Shown here: positions 22,401-33,305 of the stretch, one piece after another
Numbering within the stretch: the first letter of the stretch is position 1
How the letters are laid out: each line of letters starts with the position of its first letter
NCBI GenBank assembly: GCA_025602905.1
Contig: JAHLKI010000012.1
Coordinates: 124,001-188,000 of the forward strand
DNA: 64,000 nucleotides
Source: Phlyctochytrium arcticum
Taxonomy: Eukaryota > Chytridiomycota > Chytridiomycetes > Chytridiales > Chytridiaceae
Reading direction: 5' to 3'
Notes under the pieces: generated by a model
The model's database searches: none
Told to the model about the DNA's origin: nothing
Seen by the model: only the letters and a program-made list of their open reading frames with translations
Program-made: the position numbers and the translations under genes

Positions 22401-22608
22401 GCTACAACTTGTTGACAGTCCTATATCAATAGATTTAGCCGATTGTGCGGGTCGCTGTCAAGCTCTGATCTTTCTTTACCTGGCAGCGAAAACAGTCGAG
22501 ATGAAAGTGACCTCCGATCGCGCGTACGAATTGACCGTCGATTGGTAACGAGCATTGCCGACATACACTTGAGCCGGCAGCAGGGGCGGCCGTTTCAGAG
22601 CCTCGCAT
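19488..22608 (-). CDS. LIM-domain Rho GTPase-activating protein
   Basis: Minus-strand exons: 22480-22608, 22037-22420, 21425-21982, 20961-21363, 20831-20899, 20436-20768, 19746-20380, 19573-19680, 19488-19523. LIM 1 starts CRQCSLPIDGQFVRAIGG and ends FCEKDYF. LIM 2 runs from CAKCGGALRGAH to VYCQLHY. A partial zinc module follows (CGGCKTAVLRSF...WHPECY). After a helical linker comes another LIM (CCICREPLEEECLK to FFCSNH). The C-terminal RhoGAP domain begins GTFGVSLDTLVEKYG and has the arginine finger in EGIFRKNG, plus LLKKFFRDMPEPLLTF and MGLDNLATVIAPNVL. The architecture matches fungal Rga1/Rga2 proteins, which inactivate Cdc42/Rho GTPases at polarity sites. The first in-frame ATG is at 22608; an acceptor-like site at about 22695 and open frame further upstream leave a longer N-terminus possible. 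Confidence 0.88.
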
Positions 22609-23419
22609 AGCCGAGGCGCTTGGACCGGTGGATGGGTTTAGAGGCGGAATAGAGGCGAGTTGTGACACGGGCAGGGAGTGGGAATTCCTTCGCTGGTTAT
22701 TGATGCAAGATGGGGATGTGTAGTATCAGCTCAGATGTGTGAGCTTCTCGCTATAGAAAGGGACCCAACGCCCACCAGTTGATTCGTGCCTGCTAAATTC
22801 GCTGCTGACAGCGGCGGGGACCACCCAGAAGGTATATATCTCAGAAACACCCGTCCAACTCGGCAATAAGTTCCCTTGGGGCCGAACGAAGGCAGGTCTC
22901 CACAGTACCGCTGTAGGGATGCGAGCAGATTGGATGGAAGCAATGCGCTGGTAACGGCGAAAACAGCGACACTTTGCGAGGCGGCGGCGGCTGCTGCTGG
23001 CAAATACGTCTCATGCATTCGAATGCGGCCTGGACCGCAAGTCACGTGCACTGCTAGGGCTGGGGATCCCGGCAATTGGTTGCTGCCGGTACGATATTCG
23101 GAGCAGGCCATCTTGTGCCTATGTACAGTACATGCCTGAAAAAAGAAGAACACTTTGGCAGGCTGGATGTACTTTGATTTTGGAACATCTGGAATGAAAC
23201 AGAGCTGGGATTTTTTTGACTGTAGGAGTGATACCGCCGTCCTTTACACGTCGGAGAGGAAATTTCTCACGGTTCCCACGGTCGGGAAGTCATCAAAAGT
23301 ATCATTAGAGGTCTGAATATCTGGAACTCTTGGAATACTATGAAGAAGTGACGAAGGTAATGGGTGAAGCAAAAAAGAGTACACAACAATGTTGTACTTT
23401 AAGTTACAGAGATGTACAA
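22609..23419. other. intergenic region upstream of the RhoGAP gene
   Basis: About 810 bp between the RhoGAP start and the IFT140 stop, both on the minus strand. A minus-strand frame is open across most of 22731-23153 and could feed a 5' coding exon (donor GTGGGC after CAACTG near 22780, acceptor AACCAG near 22694), but its composition is not convincingly protein-like. Confidence 0.4.
22832..22839 (-). promoter_or_regulatory. TATA-like element upstream of the RhoGAP gene
   Basis: GATATATACC on the minus strand lies about 225 bp before the first in-frame ATG (22608). Its position fits a core promoter and argues that the open frame further upstream is leader or flanking DNA. Inference from one short motif. 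Confidence 0.25.
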
Positions 23420-26400
23420 TCAGAGGTCATCAGCAACGTCCTCCTCTTCAAATTCTTCTCCGTCGTCTTCACCACCGACCGCCCCATCTTCCAAGTGTTT
23501 CAAAACTTCTTTATCGATATAATACTCGAGATTCACTCCTGCGCCACCCATCCTTGTTCGAAGCCGAGATAAAAGCTCGCGCGCGGCATCAATGTACCCG
23601 TTCGCATGATGGGTTTCAATCATAAGTGCATAGATGTCTCCGAGCCGGACAGCCTCCTGTAGTCAAGGTCCCATATTTAGTAAGGGATGATGGCACTATG
23701 CAAAAGCCAAGCATACCTCTAATTCGGGCAATGCCAATAATTCCTCACAGCATTTCATCATGGTCACCGTATCTGTTTTCGAGTATCCCCTGGCCTCCAC
23801 AAATCGGGCAACGTAGTCAATCTTTTGCTGCAGCGAGTTGATCTTGACCATTTTGATGGGGTTGGACGTGGAAGGATTGACGGAGGTTGCAGATGAAGTT
23901 GGAGATTTGGTGTCTTTGGCCCGCATGAGGCATTTGAGAGATTCTTTGAGGGCAGCCAGACCCTATTCACGCCACAGAAATGCATGAGCTTACCATTCTA
24001 GAACGGGCTGGTGAGTGACTTACCTTTTCGTAATTTTGATACTCGTCAATTTCGAGCTGCGCGCATGCCTCATAAAATCCAGAAAGGGATTCTAATGCTT
24101 TTGCCTGGATCCCCAATCAGCACGTTTTATAGCAGAAATCTTCATCAAAACCTATACCTTGGTGTAGAACGTGATAATTGCCTTCATGATCTGTCGATCG
24201 TTACGCCAGTCCATGGTCTGCAGGTAATTTGCCGCCAAAACAAAAATCTCGCGTTGCTTCGGCCCGGAAACGTCTAGGCAAGTAATGAGCTTACGGTGCA
24301 ATATACTGAGACTTTGAGATGGGGCACTTACTGGCAAAGAAAAGGATTTTTTCCGTATCCCCCGATTTAAGTAACGCTCGCATGGCTTTCATCCGATCTC
24401 CTGCCTGGCAAACTTCCAGTTAGAATCCACATCGCTGATAGCGTACACATAGGACTAGCTAGTACCTGTGTATACTTCTTACAAGCTAAATGGTACGACC
24501 CTTGTTCCATACAATAGTCCGCCACCTTAATTAATGTCGCTCGAGCCTCATCTGCCTCTGGGCCTTCGCCACTTGGCACAGGAACAGAGTCCGCCATCTG
24601 TTCTGTAATCCCGATACCGTGCTGCACGCAAAATTGTAGTGCCTCGTCGAATTTACGAGCCATCATGAGAAGTGTTACGGCTCGGACGTAGTCGTTCAGG
24701 GATATGAAATAAGCTGCGCATTTCTGAAGGAGGGTGGAATCTGTGTCAGGGGATAGGTTTTGAACTGATAAAAAAGAAACTTCGGTTAAGAAAACACTGG
24801 AGTGACGGTAAAACTAGTCCTTCACCCACCAAGATCTTCAAGTAATCCCGGCTGGTCGATCTGGAAGCATAAATCGATCGCTTTTCCCACATTGCCTCCG
24901 CGCTGGTACAAACTAATAGCCTTTTCCAAATTCCTTCCCGATTTCTCAAAGTATCTTGAAGAATTTCATAAACATCTATAGATGTCCGTTTGGTCATTCA
25001 TGGGCACTCACCTGGCGACGTCCAACACGGCTTCATCGGATCCTTGCAGAGCCAAGTGCATAAGCTCACTGTCAAGACGGGATTCCTTTGCGAGGCGAAT
25101 GGCGTGACTGTAACACGTTGCTTTTGCGTAAAACGCGAGCGCTTCGGGCAGCTACAGACCACATATCAGCATCTGACCCTGGAGAACTTTGAGAAATCAA
25201 AAACCTTTTCTTCTCCCTCGTAAACGCGAGCAATGTGGTAATAAGCGGCAAGATCGTTCGTTTTTTCTGACATATCGATTGCCTGCATCGCTGCTGTGAA
25301 TGCCAGAAACTCGAATCTACCCGCCACGCTCCTACCTGCTCAATATTGCCGGCAATACAAAGCATCCTTACAATCGATAGGGTATCGCCAGATTCTTTGT
25401 ACAGTTTGGTTGCGACCGTGTGATCACCCTGCGATTCGGCAAACTGAGCCCACCATTTTTTCAACGCCTGTTTCCGTGATGAGGAAACTGGTATTTTTAC
25501 TCAGTCAAGTCTAACGTTACCTTGCTATTAGAAGTACCAATATACCTCTCCAGCTCCATAATTTCACCTCGCGCCAGCAACATACGCGGTATTTCTGAAC
25601 TGAGGTCGGTTAAAATCATCTTCTTTCACTGACTGACAGCATGCAAAAACCATACTCGTGTGTCGCTGACTTTTCGAATGCTGCCACCGCCCCGCTAACG
25701 TCGCCAATTTCTTCCAGGTACTGGCCAAATCGGTGGAAGGTTGTTCGGAGATGGATGCGGTCGTGAGTTGTCGCAAGTTTGAGAGCTTTTTCCCATTGGC
25801 CGGTTGACTGCAAGTATTTGGTGAATTGGTCAAAAGAATCGGTAGACACGGAGAGCTCAACCTACCTGATAGAATTTGTTCAAAAGGTCGTGCCGTTGAC
25901 AGCTTAAATACATAGCCTCAACATCCTCATTCATATCTGAATGTCACATAAATTTGTGCTCCCCCCAAGTAGTTTCGAGAGTATCAACAAACCTAAGTGT
26001 GTGGCAATGATAGCCGCACGAACTTCCTGCGGCGTTCCCGGCTCCAATTCCTGCAATTCTTGAACTGCTGCCGCATTACCCAGATTCGAAAGGCAGAGCA
26101 TGGCTACATCTGTGCGCTTGGTCTTGACACACATTTTTGCCATGGTCTTCCATACAGATGGAGATTTGATCAGTTTTAGAGCCTAGCGCGAGATCAGATT
26201 GGAGTGTTTTTTCCGCATAGGCAAAAATTACCCACCTTGAGTGATTCATCCATATTGCCGGTGGCCAAATGGTAGCTAAAGTCGATAATGGCCCGCATCA
26301 TACTTGCATCCGTGTTTTCTAGACCCTCGAAATCGCGGGCAGGAACTGTTTCGACGAGGTCAGGTATAGCTCCATTACTTGCGGGTGCGCTCTGACATCC

Positions 26401-29400
26401 CAAAGCACCATCAGCAAACAGAATCAAATTTTTCTTTTGCAATTACACATACCTTGTAGTAGTAATGGAACGGCATGTAAATACCAAACAGCGCTTCGAC
26501 GTCAGGCGGGATATGCGTTATGTCGTGAAGGACGATCCCATGCTCGGGTGTAACAAAGAACGAAAAGATCTATTCTTGCGGACCGGTCAGACTGGGCCAC
26601 AACTTGATGAAATGGCAGGATAGGATGTGTACCTCAGCGGGTATATTTCCTCCTTCGGAACTATCTGATTACATCTGGGTCAGTGATAGTTTCCCCGACT
26701 ACAAAAAGAAATGTCTTCCGTACTTGAAAATTGTGAGGTTTCTGCTTGGCACACTAGTATCCGCGCATCATCCCAATCCCAATATTGAGAAACCAGCTGC
26801 GCAAACTGTTAACGGAGAATATTCCCACGCGTGATGAAAAAAGCACTAACCGTGACTTGGCCATGATCGGTAGAGTTGAACATATGGGTAGTGTCCCGTT
26901 CCACGTCAAAGACATACATCCGCCGGCTGCTTTGAATGTAGGGGGATGAACCTATTGCAAAGTTGCTGATGAGATGGTGAATGGACGGACTTTTTCGTCA
27001 ATCACGAACCTTTTGTCGCCGCATACGCAGAGAAGCTAATCATTGTACCATTACAATTACATTTGGCTGATATTATTGCTTGCAGCTCAAGTTTCCTATC
27101 AACGCAAATACTTTAACAAATGACGGAATGTAATCAAAAGCAAAGCATGCATACTCATCCAGCTGCTTTGACATGATCGGCTTTGGCTCTTTCATTTGGG
27201 TGCTGAACAGTTTGAGGTAATTCCTGCTTGTAACCTAAGTAACTTGTTGTTATTTAGGGAGCACGTGAGGTTGTAAAGGCAAGCAGCATACCACAAGCAA
27301 GAATCCCGGAATCGCCTCGAGGATAATGATATCTCCTTCGCCTTCTGGCAGGGTAAGTACAGTCTTGAGACTGCCCTGGTGGTTGCATACATCGATACGG
27401 CTTGATTTGGCGAGATACACGAATTGATCATCTAGTGCGACGAGTAGAGTGTCTGCTGGAAATGTGATTGTCGAGCCGGGACCTCTATCTGTGGGTTAGG
27501 AAAGTGGATTTAGGTGGGCCTGATCACGCCTTAAGGATTTGAGATTCTTACCAGAACGAGCGGTGTCTGCGCCGTTCCAAGTTGTAAGGTACGTATCAAA
27601 ACGATCCATATTTGGTGAAGTCCCTTTGTCTATCGATACTCGCCGTAAAGGTGGGCCAGCTGAGCCTTTCAGTCAGTATTTCTGCCACTTCCCAAGTTAT
27701 TCGCCCTGCAACATACCGTCCGAGTATTCCTGCACCTCCACCACCGTTCCACTCCATACAGCCACGCAGTTCCGAGATAATGCCAGTCCCCTTATTCTCA
27801 GATCAACTGTCCGTTCAACGGGCTGTTTTCCGCCGGGATATATGATGACTTTGCTTTGATCGACCTGGACAGCAGCGTTCCGTCCCCAAACACGTTTGCG
27901 CAGTATCTGCTCAGAAAGAATAGTGATTCCTTGGCGCTTGCGGATCCCAAGAAATCCACTTTGACCCCCTTGATATCTCGGTCAGACATTTGTCCTCTTG
28001 GAATTATGATAGGAACGTACCCCAATCCAGATCTTGTACCGGACCTCCCACGTTTGCCTTACTTACGAGCTACAGAAGGCAAATTAGGAAGCATCATCGA
28101 CTGATTTAAATGCGCGTCAGCTTACTTGCCACTCCTGTGTAGCAGTGTCCTGCCCACCGGAGGTAGACTGTCCTTTCCACATAATCACATGTCCAGCGTC
28201 AGTTCCAGCTGTGCGGCGACATTTAGCATAACATCCCGAAGGTACGTTTCTGAAATTGTTACCAATGAGAGTATTTCGTGCATAACTATATGCAATAGCG
28301 CTGACTCGTATCTTTTCCGTTCCTACCGAATGGTCAGTCAATGGCGCTGCGCAATGAATTTTTGTTCCACATACCCATGTCTAGAATGGTGTTTTCTTCA
28401 TTCTCTATGTCCCAGACCCAAATGGGTTGCCACCCCACCGATAACGCCAATGTAGTGGGACCAGCCCATTGCGCAAGGATCTGTTTGCTGTTTGCTTTGG
28501 CATTCGAAGAGACCTTCATCTATCGGTAGTATGTCAGCGGCTGTCCAGGATTGCGCAGCACGACGTAATGAACCTGAGCTTTCTGCGTGAGCTTTCCCTC
28601 TACTGTTACGTGATATTGATGCATCATCAGCTCATCCGTTATGGCCACCACGGTATCGTTATGTTTCATCATCAACAAAGCAGCGATTGGGGTGGATGTG
28701 ACTGCGCTCTCTGTGCAGTGCCCCATATCATCTGCATAGTGTAGCGAGCCATTGGAGGCTGACAGGAAGAAGGGCGGTGAATTGCCCGATCTATTATCCA
28801 CATTAGAATACGTTCACTCCCCCGATGTGTTTACAATGTTTACCGAAAGTCCAGGTCGCGTAAAGACATTCGAAAGACGCAGTGTGTGATGGCGTTGTTC
28901 AGCCGGTATTGGCAGATAATAGATAGCCGACCCCGAGGATCTGTTTTCCAGACAACCACGTCGCCGTCCTATTGCATCACGCCTCAAAACCACCGTTACT
29001 CCAAGAATAACGCGCTCATCTCCCACCTCATCACCGGTGATCAGACGGTTGCCAGACGGGCTCCATTCTACTACCGTTATCGTAGAGGCGTGGACGTTTC
29101 CTTCTCTCAGGACATTCTCAGCTTCGCTCCAGATCCCGACCGTGCCTATCATCAAACCCAACGCCTAGATCAGTCATCCGTCCGGATATCTAATATGATA
29201 TTTGAAGGTCGTACCGTTCGACCAGCAAGCCGCTAGCAGTTTTCTGGCGGGATGCCATCGTAGTTTGGTGTCTCCCGCCACTCTGACTATGTCTGTGTTG
29301 GGTCGATTTCGGCCTTCATCATCGTAAATATTGACCCGTCCATCTGGGTACGCTGCCGCTATCAAGGAATAGTTGGGATGTATGGCAATCGAGACATAAT

Positions 29401-29431
29401 CTCCAGCAATCTCCTGATCGTACCAGAGCAT
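23420..29431 (-). CDS. IFT140: intraflagellar transport protein 140
   Basis: A long multi-exon minus-strand gene (more than 20 exons) starting ATG at 29431 with [19 protein letters not shown] and ending TAA at 23420 after an acidic tail ([12 protein letters not shown]). The N-terminal half (about 26.5-29.4 kb) carries WD40-type beta-propeller segments, such as [17 protein letters not shown] joined to TVGIWSE and [15 protein letters not shown]. The C-terminal half (23.4-26.2 kb) carries TPR-like helices, with diagnostic blocks [51 protein letters not shown] and [11 protein letters not shown]. These match IFT140, a core subunit of IFT complex A needed for retrograde transport in cilia and flagella. 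Its presence in fungal DNA indicates a flagellated zoospore stage. Not every junction was resolved. It shares a 227-bp divergent promoter with the Pet127 gene. Confidence 0.93.
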
Positions 29432-29658
29432 TAAGGAAATGCCGGTATCAAGGATGTAGCAAGTTGTATAGCGACGTTGAAGACTGACTATATGTCAAAA
29501 TCATCCATATTGCGAGCTTCCATATTTCTATGTAGCGCGCGTGTCACGTAATCAGTCAAGGTTTGCGTCGGAATTGCCAGGGAATTGCCGTGACAAATTT
29601 TTGTCTTTCCGCAAACAATTCTTGTTTCCATCCTGCAGATCCACATAACAAGGAAGCT

Positions 29659-31925
29659 ATGCCGCTTCGGCAATGCCTGTGTCGGCCACTAGCGCAGACG
29701 AGGAGGGCACTCAATAGCAGTGCCTGGAAAGAACATTTCACCCTACCGTCACAGAAAGTAAAACCGTCCAGGCCACCAATACCTTCTGCTACAAAGTCAA
29801 AAGCTCAAGGGTCTGAAACTAGCCATAAACCTGGGATACCTAAATCGAGATACAAGGCGTCCGAAGGGCAACAGCTCACTGTCAAACACTTTCCCAAGGA
29901 GACATTTTCGCCAAATCGGTTTGTTTATAAATGTGTGTGTGCGAATATTGCGTACATCGAATCAGAAGGCGTTAACGCTTCTGTTTAGCACTTGAAGATG
30001 GTATACTTCCCCCACCGCTGGCTCATGGGCTGGATGCCATTCTGTTCAAGTATGTTGCCGTTGCTGTTGAACATCTGGCTGGGTTTTTCTGATATAAACA
30101 AATGCAGAGACGGTCCCCAATTTTTGCAAGATCCCGAAACAAAAACTTTCAACTATGATCCATGGCTCAAAAACGTCTTGCAGCCCGAAAACTTTAATTT
30201 CGATGCCTTGCCCGCCTTCAACCCTTCCGGAACTGATGAATTACTACGCGAATTGGCCCAGAAACATGGCGCCAGTTTCTATTCATCAACCTCATCTATG
30301 ACCGGAGTGCTATCCCAAATCCACATGTTTTTGACTAACGGGAAACTTCTCAATGTCGATTCATTCTCTGATGATTTTGACAATGAGGTAAGCTTGTCAC
30401 GAATATATCTCTTTTCAAATGTGAATGCTGACGATGTAAAGCCGGATCGATTTACCAATATCTCCCGCCAGCCAGTGTCAGTGAAGCTGTCAGGTGTAGA
30501 TACAACAAGCATAGATGTTGAGAAATCAGATGAGATCTCCGAGGGGACCGTCATGATGAGCTTGGTGGGGAACGCAGCTAGATCTCAAGCTATCCTGTGA
30601 TTAACCGTGAAACAGGGAAAGTCCATGGAAAAGATGTTGACAGCCAGTATCACCGAGTTTGAGCAATATCACAAGGGTGCGATGTCATCAGAAGAAACCA
30701 AGATGCGAAGTAAGGAGAAGGAGGCCTTCCATTTCACACTGGTAAATGCCATCCTAGGCAAGCTGTGAAAAGATCCTGAACTATATTGGAACAGGCAGAG
30801 GGATTCTTGCTTCGAGCCCAGCTAGATGGACAAGATCCTCGTTTACCGAAAAAGACATTTGATATTAAAACGCGTGCCACGCTTTTGCCTCGAATGGATC
30901 CACATAATTACAAGGTGCGCGTTGGCTATTGTTGATGCCGAACCACCGTCTAATTATTGGCGTCTTATGAAGGATCATGTGGATTATAGGATCCATTCTT
31001 TCTATGGACTGCACAACTCGTTCGAAAGGGAAGTATACGATATGATGCGAGGGGCATTCTTAAAATTCAGGTATTTTAACATCAAGATTCTTTCCGCAAC
31101 CCGCCAATTAACCTGATATGCAACTAAATAGTCTGCAAGCGCGAATCGGAGATATGGATGGCATATTTGTGTGCTATCATAACACATCAGAAGTCTTTGG
31201 ATTTCAGTACTTTCCGCTCAGCAAAATTGACGAGTATCTCTTCGGAAACAGTTACTTTGCCGACCGTGCATTCGGGCTGTCCCTGAAGGTGCTGAATAGT
31301 GTCCTCAGCAAAATCAAGAAGGATCTAGTATGTTGTTAATTGACAAAGATATGCTTGAAGGATACTGACCAGTTGCAACATAGCTTACAACTCAATCACC
31401 TAAATGTTTGGTAACGGTTGCTAATGAAGTAGGGGTATGTCCACCAATTCAGATCTTTCTATATGATCGGATTTTAACAAAATTTAGCCTGATGGCAAAC
31501 GATTTCATTTTTATGCCGAACCACTACCCAAGGGCACCGACCGTAGTTGGACGGAGCCGATCATTGGCCGGACATCAAATGCCTCCCCCGACCATTCGCC
31601 GAAAACGATTCCCAAATTCCAGCCCGTGGTCAGATATGCCGTCTCATGTACTTCGTTCGTGAATGATGTGGAGCAGGATGGACCCTTCCACCTGTCAGAG
31701 GGCGACAATTGGGAAGTGGCCCTAGATATTGAGGAGACCGATGCCGGCACAAAGCTGCTGGACAATGAGTTATCCAAAAGTCTGCGTGCAGGCTACATCA
31801 GAGCGCGGCGGAGATGTTCAAATCTGAAATCAATTCAAATAACGGGTCCTGGGCAACCAAAAAGCAAGTTTGTTGATGCTTTACGCAGGAAAACGATGGG
31901 AACTAGTCAGGAATCTAGTAGCTAG
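29659..31925 (+). CDS. PET127: Pet127-like mitochondrial RNA-processing protein
   Basis: Exons: 29659 to about 29935, 29989-30049, 30108-30387, 30442-30564, 30616-30741, 30795-30914, 30973-31070, 31132-31327, 31384-31434, 31488-31925. The N-terminus (MPLRQCLCRPLAQTRRALNS) is Arg-rich without acids, a mitochondrial presequence. Conserved blocks match fungal Pet127: DGILPPPLAHGLDAILF, TKTFNYDPWLKNV, SSTSSMTGVLSQIHMFL, GKSMEKMLT, FLLRAQLDGQDPRLPKKTFD, REVYDMMRGAFLKF and ARIGDMDGIFVCYHNTSE. Pet127 belongs to a PD-(D/E)XK-like group and is needed for 5'-end processing and turnover of mitochondrial mRNAs. The D..T(F)DIKTRA and MDG blocks would contain its acidic residues. The first donor is ambiguous within a GTGTGT run. 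Transcribed divergently from IFT140. Confidence 0.9.
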
Positions 31926-32124
31926 TGATGTGTATGTTAGTGGTGTGGCGGTTGCATTCCTCCCAGTCGATCTAATAGATAGACTAGGAGATCTATGCAA
32001 TAGGCCAGTAGTACGCCTAGAATAGACTTTGGGTTTGCGATCCTTTATCTCGAGCAAATGACATTTAAGAAGCATTAAGATACAAGAACATCATTTCTGT
32101 AGAAACACATCCCGTGCTAAAGCC

Positions 32125-33042
32125 TTAACCTTCCCAAAATCGTGGAAGCTTGTTGCCTGGTGTGAAAATTCGCTCTACTCCATCTTTTGTGATGACCGCC
32201 AGCCGTATTACACCGCCAGAGGAGCCATCGCGAGACATGGCCAATGCAATTGCTATAGTGGGACATAAGTAAGAGGAAAACGCACGGTGTGGAGACTTTG
32301 ACCAACCATTTTTTGTAAACTCGATCGCTTCTTCCTTGTTCATGCCTTCTTTGTAAGTTGCATCGCAGTAACCGTAGATATATGTGGATCCTGACCCGCC
32401 GATCGAGAAAGGCTGCTTGTGAATTGATCCACCGAGTGGAATGGCGTATACGGACGGTCCGTCATGCTTGTCCCAACCAGCAACAATAATACCCGCTGAC
32501 AGGTTGTCCTTGTTGTTGTAGCAAAGTTCCTGAAACAAGGAGGCAGCGGTGTGCACTCGGGGTCGCTCGCCTTCTTGCACACTGTTCGAGTAGCGTGAGT
32601 ATCATGATCAATAGGCAGAATGATCGGCAAGACACTCACGCGTAAAGTTCGAGGTAATAGTGTACAATATCTGCGACAGCTTGGGTATCGGCAGCACTTC
32701 CACTTCGGCAACAGTAGATAAGATCATGAACGGATGTTAGCTTATCCGTGACACGATTTGCTGCAGAATGTTCGAATTTAGTTTCCCGTTCAACCAAGAT
32801 TGCGGGTGCAAATTACCAATATATGATCCAGTTGTGGTTCGTGAATCAGCTCCGATAATGACACCGTCAGCAAATTGAGTCGCCATGATCGTCGTCTGAG
32901 AGGTGAGGGATAGATATCAGCGTCAATAAGGTACATTTTTGCTCGAGATCTCTCGCCCACGTCGCCGTTGCAGCAGCCGGGGAGTCGGTGTACTTACCCC
33001 GAGATCGACCTCGCCCGGCTTGAGGCGTGAGACAGCTTCCAT
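32125..33042 (-). CDS. PRE3: 20S proteasome subunit beta 1 (caspase-like)
   Basis: Five exons on the minus strand (32998-33042, 32817-32895, 32640-32760, 32307-32581, 32125-32252) give 215 residues. A short propeptide ([15 protein letters not shown]) precedes [18 protein letters not shown], so the catalytic N-terminal threonine is exposed after Gly15 and the subunit is active. [32 protein letters not shown] and the C-terminal [16 protein letters not shown] are typical of beta 1 (Pre3/PSMB6). It cleaves after acidic residues inside the 20S core. Divergent from the auxilin-like gene (264 bp apart), in the same window as the proteasome regulator PI31. Confidence 0.95.
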
Positions 33043-33305
33043 GTTGTGCTGTATGGGACTTGAATCAAAGGGAAAAAGTTGTTATTGGGCTGCTTTCCTT
33101 GTTGAATTTGGTTGTCGAGATTGGTTGGAACTATTATGACACGCGGCTGGCCAGGTTTTGGAATGGAAGTCGAGCATCGTAAGCAAATTAGCGCCGCAAC
33201 GAGTTGACACTCCCGAAACTTGGCGCAATTAAAGTGACATTTTCCTGCCAGACATCACTGAAACTTCAACTTTGACCAATACAAATTAACAACAGCCGGA
33301 AAGGA

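Noticed and set aside
22731..23153. 140-codon minus-strand frame upstream of the RhoGAP gene
   Set aside because: Could be a first exon by phase, but a TATA-like element lies inside it and its composition is not convincing; kept only as a note.
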